Shown here: piece by piece, positions 41,357 through 51,865 of the stretch
How the letters are laid out: each line of letters starts with the position of its first letter
Position numbering within the stretch: position 1 is the stretch's first letter
Assembly (NCBI RefSeq): GCF_015040615.1
Contig: NZ_CP060402.1
Location: 3,348,001 to 3,412,000 of the forward strand
From: Microbacterium sp. YJN-G
GTDB taxonomy: Bacteria; Actinomycetota; Actinomycetes; Actinomycetales; Microbacteriaceae
DNA length: 64,000 nt
Direction: 5' to 3'
Translations under genes and position numbers: made by a program
Notes under the pieces: generated by a model
Told to the model about the DNA's origin: nothing
Seen by the model: the letters and a program-made list of their open reading frames with translations, nothing else
Databases searched by the model: none

Positions 41357-41603
41357 CATGGGTTGCCGAGCCTGTCGATTGGGTTGCTGAGCCTGTCGAA
41401 GCATCCCATTCCGGCACCCCGCTGGGACTGGGCCCTTCGAGAGCCTCAGGGACCCAGCATCGGAAGCAGTTGCGCCGGATTGGGTTGCTGAGCCTGTCGA
41501 AGCACCCCATGCCGGCACCCCGCTGGGACTGGGCCCTTCGAGAGCCTCAGGGACCCAGCAGAAGCTCAGGGATCCAGCAGAAGCTCAGGGATCCAGGGAC
41601 CCG
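41357..41603. repeat. Repeat array between the acylase and argG genes
   Basis: An 80-bp unit occurs twice (41380-41459 and 41481-41560) with a few differences. Each unit begins with TGGGTTGCTGAGCCTGTCGA and ends with a reversed copy of the related form (CCTTCGAGAGCCTCAGGGAC, then CCAGCA). A partial copy precedes the first (41358-41379), and two short AGCTCAGGGATCCAG units follow (41563-41598). No gene lies in this 362-bp gap. Confidence 0.9.
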
Positions 41604-41614
41604 GGTGCCCGGTG

Positions 41615-44133
<2,519 letters not shown>

Positions 44134-44134
44134 G

Positions 44135-45094
44135 TCAGGCGCGGTGCAGGTCGGCGAAGCGCTCGGCCAGTGGATGCTGCGGTCCGAGGTCCACGAGGCT
44201 GACCGCGCCCTCGATGCCCGAGCCGATCGGCGGCACGCAGCGTGCCTCGGGCCGCTCGGCACGCACGGCGTCGATGAACGCGGTGCGGATGAGCTCGGAC
44301 CCGAACACGCCGCCGACGGCGCCGACTGCGGCATCCGCCGGTGCATCCGTCACCCGCAGTGCGGCGGTGGCCGCGAGGGCCAGCTCGCGCGCCGCCTGGG
44401 TGCAGATCTGCACGGCCACCTCGTCGCCGGCATCCGCCAGCGCGGCGGTGGGCGCGGCGAACGATGCCACGGTGCGAACGCGATCGTGCGAGGCCTGCAG
44501 CAGCGTGTACGCGGTCTCGAGGTTCGGCCAGCGCTCCTGCATGACCGCGGTCAGAGCGGTCGCGGGGCCGCGCCCGTCGAAGGCCCGCATCACGGCATCC
44601 AGCGCCGCGCGCCCGATCCAGTAGCCGCTGCCGGCGTCGCCCATGATGTAACCCCAGCCGTCGACGCGCGCGGAGTGCTCCGGGCCCACGCCGAGGGTCA
44701 CCACACCGGTGCCGGCCGCGACGACCGCGCCGTACTGGTCGCCCAGCACGCCGAGGAAAGAAGTGACCGAGTCGTGCGTGACGACGACGCGCTCGACGCC
44801 GTCGAGGGCCGAGTGGCGCAGCAGCGCCACCGCCTCGGCCTGAGCATCCGTGAGGCCGGACACACCGAAGGTCACCGTCTTCGGTGCCGCGCCCGCACCC
44901 TGCACGACCTGCTCGACCACAGCGGTCAGCTGACCGAGCAGCGGACGGTCGGTGAGCACTCCGGCGAAGAGCTCGTCGTGAGTGGATCCGTCGGCGCGGC
45001 GCAGCCGGGTCTTGATGCCGGTCTGACCGGCGTCGATCGCGAGCAGTTCGGGTGCGCTCGCGGTGGCGGAGCCGGCGGTCGGAGCCTCTGACAT
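44135..45094 (-). CDS. BadF/BadG-type ATPase, probable N-acetylglucosamine kinase
   Basis: This 319-residue protein has the ASKHA fold phosphate loops: IDAGQTGIKTRL near residue 17, VTHDSVTSFLG, AAGTGVVTLGVG, GWGYIMGDAGSGYWIG and the late GGVFGSELIR. This pattern matches N-acetylglucosamine / glucosamine kinase-like proteins of the BadF family. It would phosphorylate an amino sugar taken up or recycled from the wall. GAGGGGAT precedes ATG 45094. It ends directly at the repeat array. Confidence 0.85.
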   Translation of the reverse strand: MSEAPTAGSATASAPELLAIDAGQTGIKTRLRRADGSTHDELFAGVLTDRPLLGQLTAVVEQVVQGAGAAPKTVTFGVSGLTDAQAEAVALLRHSALDGVERVVVTHDSVTSFLGVLGDQYGAVVAAGTGVVTLGVGPEHSARVDGWGYIMGDAGSGYWIGRAALDAVMRAFDGRGPATALTAVMQERWPNLETAYTLLQASHDRVRTVASFAAPTAALADAGDEVAVQICTQAARELALAATAALRVTDAPADAAVGAVGGVFGSELIRTAFIDAVRAERPEARCVPPIGSGIEGAVSLVDLGPQHPLAERFADLHRA

Positions 45095-45255
45095 GGGGAT
45101 CCCCTCGTTCACGTGCGGCCGCGATCGGGTGGACGGCCAGAAGCAAGCGTAGGCCACCGCGAGTGGCCCCCGATGACCGAAGTCAAGGCCCCGTGCGATC
45201 CCGGCGGGCTGCGGTGTACTGGTCGACCACGCCCCCGATTGTGAGGAGTCGCATC

Positions 45256-46791
45256 GTGACCTCCCTCTGGCTCGACGCGCAGCGCGAGCGCATCCCCTCC
45301 GACCCGTTCGAACCGGGCGCCCGCTACGACGTCGTCGTCGCCGGCGCGGGCCTGACCGGGCTCACCACCGCCCTGCTGCTGGCTCGGGCCGGGCACACCG
45401 TCGCCGTCCTCGAGGCGCGCTCGATCGGGGCGGTCACCACGGGCAACACCACCGCGAAACTGAGCCTGCTGCAGTGCAGTGTGCTCTCGGGCATCCTCTC
45501 CCGCGGGTCGAGCCGGGTGCTGAAGGCCTACGTCGAGGGCAACACCGAGGGCCAGCAGTGGATGCTGCGTTACCTCGCCGAGCACGGCGTGGACGTGCAG
45601 CGCCGCGACGCGTTCACCTACGCCGGTACGCCCGAGGGCGTCTCGAAGCTGGACGACGAGTACGAGGCGTACCGCGAGGCGGACCTCGAAGTGGAGCGGG
45701 TCGACGACGTCGGCCTGCCGTTCCCGACCCACGGCGCTCTGCTGCTGCGCGACCAGGCGCAGTTCGATCCGCTCGACGTGCTGCGCGCGCTCGCCGCCGA
45801 CATCCGCGAGCACCGCGGCGTCATCATCGAGGGCGCCCGCGTCAAGGACGTCGACACCGGCGAGCCGAGCCTGGTCACGACCTCGCTCGGCGAGGTGCAC
45901 GCCGGCGTCGTGGTGCTCGCCACCGGCATCCCGATCCTCGACCGCGGTCTCTACTTCGCCAAGGTGAAGCCGTCGCGCTCGTATGCCCAGGCGTACCGGC
46001 TCGCGAGCGGCACGCCGCCGCAGGGCATGTACATCTCGATCGACTCGCCCGGGCGCTCGCTGCGCAGCGCGCCGGTCGGCGACGAGGAGCTGCTGATCGT
46101 CGGCGGCAACGGCCACACCGTCGGCCGCGAGGACGACACCCAGGCACTCGTCGACGACCTCGAGCAGTGGACGCAGCAGCACTTCCCCGGCGCCGTGCGC
46201 ACGCACGCCTGGTCGGCGCAGGACTACCAGTCGATGAACCTCGTCCCGTTCGTCGGGTGGATGCCGCGCACCGGCCACCGCGTCGCACTGGCCACCGGCT
46301 ACAACAAGTGGGGCATGACGAACGCGGTCGCTGCCGCACTGAGCATCGCGGCCGACGTGCTCGACGGCAGCATCCCGTGGGCGAAGACCCTGCACCACCG
46401 CGTCACCCTGCCTCAGGACATCGCCCACGGCGTCGCGGCGAACGCCGAGGTCGCCGGAAACCTCGCGGGCGGATGGGTGGATGCCGAGACCCGGGCGCTT
46501 CCTGAGGAGCCTCCGGCTGAGGGGGAAGGCGTGGTCGGCCGGCTCGACGGCCGGCCGGCCGCGGTATCCACGGTCGACGGTACCACCTGCCGGCTCTCCG
46601 CCGTGTGCACGCACCTGGGCGGTATCGTCACCTGGAACACGGCGGAGCGCTCGTGGGACTGCCCGCTGCACGGCTCGCGGTTCGACGCCGAGGGCCGGCT
46701 ACTGGAGGGGCCGGCGGTCGACGACTTGCCGGCCATCGACGAACCGGAGCTGCCCGGCGACGAGCACGAGCCGGTGGACGACCGATCCTAG
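45256..46791 (+). CDS. FAD-dependent oxidoreductase with C-terminal Rieske domain
   Basis: This 511-residue protein has an N-terminal Rossmann motif (VVVAGAGLTGLTTALLLARAG, cited by its GAGLTGL core), a DAO-type FAD domain to about residue 400, and a Rieske [2Fe-2S] domain near the end with CTHLGG and CPLHGSRF, the four cluster ligands. Such fusions occur widely and may pass electrons from an amine or other substrate; the function is not known. Start is GTG 45256 with GAGGAG (45243-45248) seven bases upstream. Its stop lies 12 bp from the convergent AbiEii-like gene. Confidence 0.88.
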   Translation: MTSLWLDAQRERIPSDPFEPGARYDVVVAGAGLTGLTTALLLARAGHTVAVLEARSIGAVTTGNTTAKLSLLQCSVLSGILSRGSSRVLKAYVEGNTEGQQWMLRYLAEHGVDVQRRDAFTYAGTPEGVSKLDDEYEAYREADLEVERVDDVGLPFPTHGALLLRDQAQFDPLDVLRALAADIREHRGVIIEGARVKDVDTGEPSLVTTSLGEVHAGVVVLATGIPILDRGLYFAKVKPSRSYAQAYRLASGTPPQGMYISIDSPGRSLRSAPVGDEELLIVGGNGHTVGREDDTQALVDDLEQWTQQHFPGAVRTHAWSAQDYQSMNLVPFVGWMPRTGHRVALATGYNKWGMTNAVAAALSIAADVLDGSIPWAKTLHHRVTLPQDIAHGVAANAEVAGNLAGGWVDAETRALPEEPPAEGEGVVGRLDGRPAAVSTVDGTTCRLSAVCTHLGGIVTWNTAERSWDCPLHGSRFDAEGRLLEGPAVDDLPAIDEPELPGDEHEPVDDRS

Positions 46792-46803
46792 GCTGCTGAG
46801 CGT

Positions 46804-47640
46804 TTACAACGCCTTCAGAAAGAGCTGAGCCGACGTGATGACGTCAGCGCGCAGTTGATCGGCATCCGCTTCGTCACCCGCTCTGAGCAGTTGCCGGACC
46901 ACGATGTCCACCCACTCGGATTGCGGCTTTGCAAGGCGCTCGACCGCCGACCGCACGTGAGGAAGGAAAGCATGCTGTTGCGGTGACGAGGGAACAGAAG
47001 TGACGGCTGCAGCGGCCGCACTCGGCCCATCAGGCGAGTACATCATCACGAACGCGAGGTCGTACGCATCCTTCTGCAGTCCGCGGCTCAGCAACGCTGC
47101 GGACTTGGCGATGAGGTATCCCCCAAGGCTGGCGAATCGGAGCAGTATCTGCGCTGGTGCCTCCGGGACTTCCGAATGCAGTGCATCGGGTACCCGGAGT
47201 TCCCGCACTACGGGGGCGTTCGCCACAGCCGCAGGGCCGCGCATGTTCTTTGCGGCAGCTCGAGCCGCTCCGGGGAGCTCGATGGGCAGACCCGGGCTGT
47301 CGTATACGTCGCAGACGAGGTCGAGTCGCACGTGTGCGTCCCCGAGCACACCCGTCCATTGCCAGCCATTCGAGTCGGTGCGAAAGCCGCCGTCGTCGAG
47401 CGCACGTTCGAGCCACCCGAAGTCGAGGTCGTCACGGTCGTAGAAGACCCCGAGTTCGAAGAGAAGGTCGACGTCCGTCGTGCCGAGATGAGGGTGCGGT
47501 GCGGCTGGTGCGAGGAAGTCCGGGTTCAGCCCTCCGATGACGATGAATTCCGTCGCGTGTTCGCCGGCGAGCAGCGCGAACCGGATCAGCGCTTCCTCCG
47601 CGCGGGCGCGTGCGAGACGGCTGCGTTCTTCAGAAGCCAA
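46804..47640 (-). CDS. AbiEii-like nucleotidyltransferase (putative toxin)
   Basis: This 278-residue protein has the nucleotidyltransferase core: FIVIGGLNPDFL (Gly-Gly at 36-37) and GTTDVDLLFELG (acidic pair at 56/58), then LIAKSAALLSRGLQKDAYDLAFVMMY, where the Lys and Asp match the AbiEii/AbiGii pattern LxxKxxAxxxRxxxxKDxxDL. AbiEii toxins modify tRNA with nucleotides and arrest growth. It overlaps the AbiEi-like gene by 11 bp. The start shown is TTG 47640 with GGGGGG six bases upstream; ATG 47673 is the alternative. Codon use is less GC-biased than its neighbours. Confidence 0.75.
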   Translation of the reverse strand: MASEERSRLARARAEEALIRFALLAGEHATEFIVIGGLNPDFLAPAAPHPHLGTTDVDLLFELGVFYDRDDLDFGWLERALDDGGFRTDSNGWQWTGVLGDAHVRLDLVCDVYDSPGLPIELPGAARAAAKNMRGPAAVANAPVVRELRVPDALHSEVPEAPAQILLRFASLGGYLIAKSAALLSRGLQKDAYDLAFVMMYSPDGPSAAAAAVTSVPSSPQQHAFLPHVRSAVERLAKPQSEWVDIVVRQLLRAGDEADADQLRADVITSAQLFLKAL

Positions 47641-48694
47641 TGGAAACCCCCCGGAGATGCTCGGCGGCATCGGCCCCGCGTCCGCCCTCGCGCACGAGAT
47701 CCGCGTAGATGCGCACCGAGGATGCCACGGGGAGGCCGGGTGCGATGCCGCGCATGGCGAGGACGTGAGATGGCGCGGAGTGCAAGTGGATCCGTGCTCC
47801 ACGGTCGACCTCCGAGATGTCGTCATGCGATGTCAATGCTGCACGAGCGTTCTCGAAGTCGTCGTCCTGCACGTAGATCAGGAGGTCAGGGATGCTGGTG
47901 GAGAAGGGGGCTACGGCATCGGCCGCCACCCATCCGGACGCCACCCACCGAATCGAAGCGAGTTGTGATCCGACGAGATCGACCCACCTGCGAGGGTCCC
48001 GCGAGAGAGTGTGGAGTTCCGAGCGTCGGTCCTTGCGCGGCGCCCTGGCGAAATGGCCTGCCCAATCGCTGAGCAGGCGCCCGGGCTCGCGTAGCTCGCG
48101 TGCTGAGGTCGGGCCTCTCTCCGGACCGAACTTGGCTGTATAGCCTTCCTCGTCGAAGGAGGCGAGCACCTTCGCGACCTGCCCCGGTGAGATGCCGGTG
48201 GCTTCTGCGACCTGGCCGAGTCGGTCGACGCCGTTCCAGCCGGGCATGTCACCCACCGGTGGCATCGCGCGGCGTGACAGCACGTACTCGGCCACAGCCT
48301 GAGAACTGCGCGACCAGGAGAGGCTCGTTGTTCGGTCAAGCAGGCGCTTTGGCTTGAGGCGATAGATGTGCAGGCCGTCCGGAGTGGTGATCTCCGCCTG
48401 CCCATCGGCATCGGCCCACGCAAGCTCATGCTCGTTCAGCAGCCGGATCGCCCCCGGGCTCATCCTGCGTGCGGTGATGACGGGGATCGTCGACTGCTCG
48501 ACGTGCATGCTGCCCAGCGAATCGAGTACGCGGATGACGTCTGCGGGAAAGCCTTCGCCCGCCCACACCGGGCGAAGGACGGTTGACTGACCGCCGTCGA
48601 TCACGATGCCACCGCCCGCAGTCGACTCCGTGTGCAGGTGGCTCGGGATGACGTTTCTTACGATCGCCGTCGGCAGGTTCTTTCCCTGAGACAT
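47630..48694 (-). CDS. AbiEi-like regulator (putative antitoxin)
   Basis: This 354-residue protein has a middle winged-helix region (VDRLGQVAEATGISPGQVAKVLASFDEEGYT, cited by LGQVAEATG and VAKVLASF) and a C-terminal block ending IYADLVREGGRGADAAEHLRGV, the hallmark of type IV AbiEi-type antitoxins. In AbiE systems this protein represses the operon and counters the nucleotidyltransferase. The ATG at 48694 is chosen because TATGGT lies seven bases upstream and repeats sit just before it; ATGs at 48706, 48724 and 48742 are alternatives. It would be the first gene of a two-gene operon. Confidence 0.75.
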   Translation of the reverse strand: MSQGKNLPTAIVRNVIPSHLHTESTAGGGIVIDGGQSTVLRPVWAGEGFPADVIRVLDSLGSMHVEQSTIPVITARRMSPGAIRLLNEHELAWADADGQAEITTPDGLHIYRLKPKRLLDRTTSLSWSRSSQAVAEYVLSRRAMPPVGDMPGWNGVDRLGQVAEATGISPGQVAKVLASFDEEGYTAKFGPERGPTSARELREPGRLLSDWAGHFARAPRKDRRSELHTLSRDPRRWVDLVGSQLASIRWVASGWVAADAVAPFSTSIPDLLIYVQDDDFENARAALTSHDDISEVDRGARIHLHSAPSHVLAMRGIAPGLPVASSVRIYADLVREGGRGADAAEHLRGVSIGF

Positions 48695-48701
48695 GGTTTT
48701 C

Positions 48702-48736
48702 ACCATATCAGGAAACAAGACCATTTTCTCGAAACA
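48702..48736 (-). promoter_or_regulatory. Direct repeats at the AbiE-like promoter
   Basis: On the minus strand, TGTTTCGAGAAAATGGT (48736-48720) is followed by TGTTTCCTGATATGGT (48717-48702). They share TGTTTC-N2-GA and ATGGT and start 19 bp apart, about two helical turns. The second contains the likely -10 (TATGGT, 48707-48702). AbiEi proteins bind paired sites in their promoters, so these are candidate autorepression operators. The stretch is strikingly AT-rich. Confidence 0.6.
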
Positions 48737-48768
48737 ACCCATCTAATCCTGGATAAGGAGAAAACCGT

Positions 48769-49878
48769 TCAGAACCCCGGGTAGTCCTTCAGCTTCTCTT
48801 CGTAGGCGGCGCGGTCGGACTCGGGCAGCACGTGGCGGGCGTAGATCGCCAGCTGCACGCCCTCCAGCGGTTCACCGGTCTGCGCGCTGACGGCCTCCCG
48901 CTGCAGGCGGAAGTCGCCGGTCGGGTCCTTCGACAGGTCGTACGCGTTCACGTAGAAGCGCAGCGGCTCGGGATAGGTGTCGGTGTAGTACTCCCAGGTG
49001 TGCTGGCGCTCGGGATCGGCCGAGCCGTAGAGCTTGGCGACCATCTCGCGCGAGATGCCCGAGGCGCTGGTGTTCAGCGGATACAGCTCCCACATGCCGC
49101 GTTCGATGAGAACCTCGTCGATCACCTCGATGATCTCGCGCTTGCGGTCGTTGTCGTTCACCGGCTCGCGGGTGGTCCAGGCCGTCGACATGTACCGCTT
49201 GAGCATCGACTCGCCGCCGTAGCCGTTGCGCTCGGGGCTGATGTCGACCGTGCCTGATTGCACCCAGGTGTACCCGAAGCGGGCGCTCAACCGGTCGCGC
49301 ACCTCGGCCATGAGCTGGTCGCCCTCGGCCTGCACATCCTCCAGCGAAGGGCCGTTGAGCACATCGTGATCGGCCGTGCCCTTGGCGCCCGGGTACCCCT
49401 CCTCGTGCTTCTGCTGCTCGGACTTCGTGCCGTCGTAGGCGTGCGTGGCGGCCGAGCGCAGCGCGCCCATCGCCCCGACCGTGGCGACGTTGAACACGAG
49501 CGTGACGGCCAGCGCGATCGCGCCCAGCATCCGTCCCCGCGGGGTGACGAGCGCGGCGACGATCACGCCGACGACGACGAGCTGGATGACGAGCATCGAC
49601 GCCCCGTACAGCGCATCCGTCCCTCCCGCCCCCATCATCAGCAGCAGGGTCAGCACGAACAGCACCGTCGCCGAGATGGCGACCAGGCCCAGCGTGTTCA
49701 CCGACCGCTTCTGCGCCGGTTCCGCGGTGTAGGTCACGTCGCCGGATGCCGTGGCCAGGCCGGCCGCGGCATCGAGACCCGCGGATGCCCGCCGCGCACC
49801 GGGATACCCGCCGGGCGGGGGCAGCGGAGGTGCGCCCTCGGCGCCGCCGACGTAGCGGGAGCGCTGCCGGTCTACCAT
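48769..49878 (-). CDS. Membrane protein of the MoxR-VWA operon
   Basis: Unrecognised 369-residue protein. After a Gly/Pro/Ala-rich cytoplasmic tail, three or four membrane helices lie between residues about 60 and 150 (LVAISATVLFVLTLLLMMG, then LVIQLVVVGVIVAALV). The remaining 220 residues are hydrophilic and mixed alpha/beta, with a conserved-looking WELYPLNTSASGIS and FYVNAYDLSKDP. As last gene of the operon it overlaps the TPR-like gene by 7 bp. Function unknown. Confidence 0.7.
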   Translation of the reverse strand: MVDRQRSRYVGGAEGAPPLPPPGGYPGARRASAGLDAAAGLATASGDVTYTAEPAQKRSVNTLGLVAISATVLFVLTLLLMMGAGGTDALYGASMLVIQLVVVGVIVAALVTPRGRMLGAIALAVTLVFNVATVGAMGALRSAATHAYDGTKSEQQKHEEGYPGAKGTADHDVLNGPSLEDVQAEGDQLMAEVRDRLSARFGYTWVQSGTVDISPERNGYGGESMLKRYMSTAWTTREPVNDNDRKREIIEVIDEVLIERGMWELYPLNTSASGISREMVAKLYGSADPERQHTWEYYTDTYPEPLRFYVNAYDLSKDPTGDFRLQREAVSAQTGEPLEGVQLAIYARHVLPESDRAAYEEKLKDYPGF

Positions 49879-50648
49879 GGCCTGTCCGTTCCGCCCCCGT
49901 CGCCCTCACCGTCGTCGAGCTGATTCTCGCGGTCGCGCGCGCCCTGGTTCAGGCGGTCCTCGATCTCGTCGAGGTCGCTCTGCGAGGGTTGCTCCTGCTC
50001 GCCCTGTTCCTGCTGCTCGGGCTGCTGCGGCTGCTCGCCGCGCTCGGCATTCTGCTGGCTCTGCTGCTGCTTCTCCTGCTGGCGCTGCTGGTTCTGCTCC
50101 AGCGAGTCGCTCATGTCGCGGTTCGGGTCGGGGGACTGCTCCTGCGCCTGATCGCTGTTGCACTCCTCGGGCGTCTCGACCGTGACCTGCAGCGCCTCGC
50201 CGTAGAACTGCGCCGCGGCGGCATCCCCATCGGCCTGTGCGGCGTCGCCCTGACGCTCCATCACGAGCGAGAGGTTGATCCGCACGAAGCAGATGTCGAG
50301 TCCCTGCGCGAGCGGCAGCGCCCGCTCGAGCTCGACGCGCGCCTCGGGCAGCTGCTCGGCACCGGCCAGCGCCGTGCCGATGTTGTACGGGGCCTTGAAG
50401 GGCTCGAACCAGTTCGCGACGTCCTGACCGCGGGCGGCGGACTCCGACTCGGCGTAGCCGCCGACGACGAAAGCGCTGACCGACTGGTGCGCGAAGGCGT
50501 ACATGCTGAGCAGCTTGCCGACCAGCAGCAGGGCGGCGAGCGTCAGCGGCAGGGTGCCGATCGCGATCCACCGACGGATGCTGCGGCGCCGCCGGTTCGC
50601 GGCCAGCAGCGCCGCCGCGGCATCGGCCTGGGTCGGGTGGGAGGTCAT
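49872..50648 (-). CDS. TPR-like membrane protein of the MoxR-VWA operon
   Basis: This 258-residue protein has a basic N-terminus, one membrane helix (about residues 28-50), a TPR-like helical stretch (FKAPYNIGTALAGAEQLPEARVELERAL pattern, from about 85 to 160) and a long Gln/Glu-rich low-complexity tail (QQRQQEKQQQ and QQPEQQEQGE). In Bat operons a TPR protein (BatC/BatE) accompanies two VWA proteins. Start ATG 50648 overlaps the previous stop by 4 bp. Confidence 0.75.
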   Translation of the reverse strand: MTSHPTQADAAAALLAANRRRRSIRRWIAIGTLPLTLAALLLVGKLLSMYAFAHQSVSAFVVGGYAESESAARGQDVANWFEPFKAPYNIGTALAGAEQLPEARVELERALPLAQGLDICFVRINLSLVMERQGDAAQADGDAAAAQFYGEALQVTVETPEECNSDQAQEQSPDPNRDMSDSLEQNQQRQQEKQQQSQQNAERGEQPQQPEQQEQGEQEQPSQSDLDEIEDRLNQGARDRENQLDDGEGDGGGTDRPW

Positions 50649-51865
50649 GAGGCGCCTCCGTCGTGGCGCCGCTGGGTTGCTGAGGCTCTCGAAGCACCCG
50701 GCGACGCTGGGGCCTGGGGCCCTTCGATCCCCACGCCCCACTCCAGCCGTCGCTCCGCGCCGCCCGGAGCCTCCGGGGCGCGTGGCCCCTGTTCAGGTCG
50801 GACACCTTGCTGGACCTGGGGCCTTTCGAGAGCCTCAGGGACCCGGGCTTGGGCGGGCGCTTGGCTGGTGAGGCCGCGGAGGCGGGTGACGAGCATGGTC
50901 GCGCGGGTGAGCTCGACGGCGACCATCGCCAGCAGCACGAGCGCGGCGGTCCAGTACAGCTCGATCACATTGCCCACCTCGCCAGACGACGCGTAGTCGG
51001 TTGTGCTCGTGGGCGCATCGGGCAGCTCGATCGCGGCATCCGCGGTGCGGTGCTGGTACTCGACCCCCAGCTGCTCCGAGATCCGCTGCAGGTTGTCCTC
51101 GTCGATCACCGACAGAGCGCGCTCGCCCTGGTACTCGATGTAGTCGCCGCCCGCACCGTCCTGGGTCCCTGAGCCTGTCGAAGGGCGGCCGGTCGTCCGC
51201 TTCATCGGCCCGCCCTCGGCCGTTCCGTAGCCGAGCACCGCTCCGCCGTCGACGTACTTCGCGCTGCTCGCGAACGACTCCGGCTCCTGCGATGCGGTCT
51301 GCTCGCCGTCACCCAGGTAGAAGACCATCCGGCTGCGCTCGGGCGACGCCTTCGCGGCGGCGGCGAGCACCTCGGTCAGCATCCGGTTCGCGATGCTGAT
51401 CGACGAACCGCGGGACTGGTCGGTGATCTCGGGGAGCATCACGTCCAGCGAAGACATCAGGGCCGTGGCATCCGTGGTCAGCGGCAGGCGCTGCTGCGCC
51501 GCCGCGTCGAAGCTGATCAGCGAGAACCGCGCACCCGGGTACTCGTCGACAATCGCCTGCACGTCGGCGCGTACACCGGTCATGCGCGGGCGGTCGCCGT
51601 CCCAGTCCTCGGCGATGATGCTCGCGGTCGTGTCGGCGACGATCACGATGTCGGTGTCGGTGGCGAGGGTCTGCGAGGTGCCACCGGGGATGCCGGGGCG
51701 CAGCAGCATCGCGAAGACGACCACGAGCATGCCCAGCCGCAGCGCCCAGATCGGGCGCCCGGGGGATGCCGGCCCGCGGCGCACCAGCTCGCGGACCACG
51801 AGCACGGCGGGCGCCGCGCACAGCAGCACCAGCAGGACGGGGTGGAGGACGGGCTGGAGGATCAC
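50645..51865 (-). CDS. VWA domain membrane protein (BatB-like)
   Basis: This 406-residue protein has two N-terminal membrane helices, a von Willebrand factor A domain (starting DIVIVADTTASI near residue 77, where the MIDAS DxSxS is altered to DTTAS) and a late membrane helix near residue 315. The interspersed repeat has entered the gene twice: an in-frame RPSTGSGTQ insert near residue 228 (51161-51190), and the whole C-terminal 60 residues after the last helix. Start is GTG 51865, overlapping the upstream stop as GTGA. Confidence 0.82.
   Translation of the reverse strand: MILQPVLHPVLLVLLCAAPAVLVVRELVRRGPASPGRPIWALRLGMLVVVFAMLLRPGIPGGTSQTLATDTDIVIVADTTASIIAEDWDGDRPRMTGVRADVQAIVDEYPGARFSLISFDAAAQQRLPLTTDATALMSSLDVMLPEITDQSRGSSISIANRMLTEVLAAAAKASPERSRMVFYLGDGEQTASQEPESFASSAKYVDGGAVLGYGTAEGGPMKRTTGRPSTGSGTQDGAGGDYIEYQGERALSVIDEDNLQRISEQLGVEYQHRTADAAIELPDAPTSTTDYASSGEVGNVIELYWTAALVLLAMVAVELTRATMLVTRLRGLTSQAPAQARVPEALERPQVQQGVRPEQGPRAPEAPGGAERRLEWGVGIEGPQAPASPGASRASATQRRHDGGAS
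50663..50850. repeat. Interspersed repeats within the BatB-like 3' end
   Basis: Copies of the repeat, partly degraded, occupy the last 190 bp of the gene: TGGGTTGCTGAGGCTCTCGA (50673-50692), GGGGCCCTTCGATCCCC (50717-50733) and GGGGCCTTTCGAGAGCCTCA (50818-50837). They encode the protein's Pro/Ala/Gly-rich tail. Confidence 0.78.
51161..51186. repeat. Interspersed repeat inserted in the VWA domain gene
   Basis: CTGGGTCCCTGAGCCTGTCG followed by AAGGGC is a full-length copy within coding sequence. It keeps the frame and encodes RPSTGSGTQ in a surface loop region of the protein. Confidence 0.85.
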
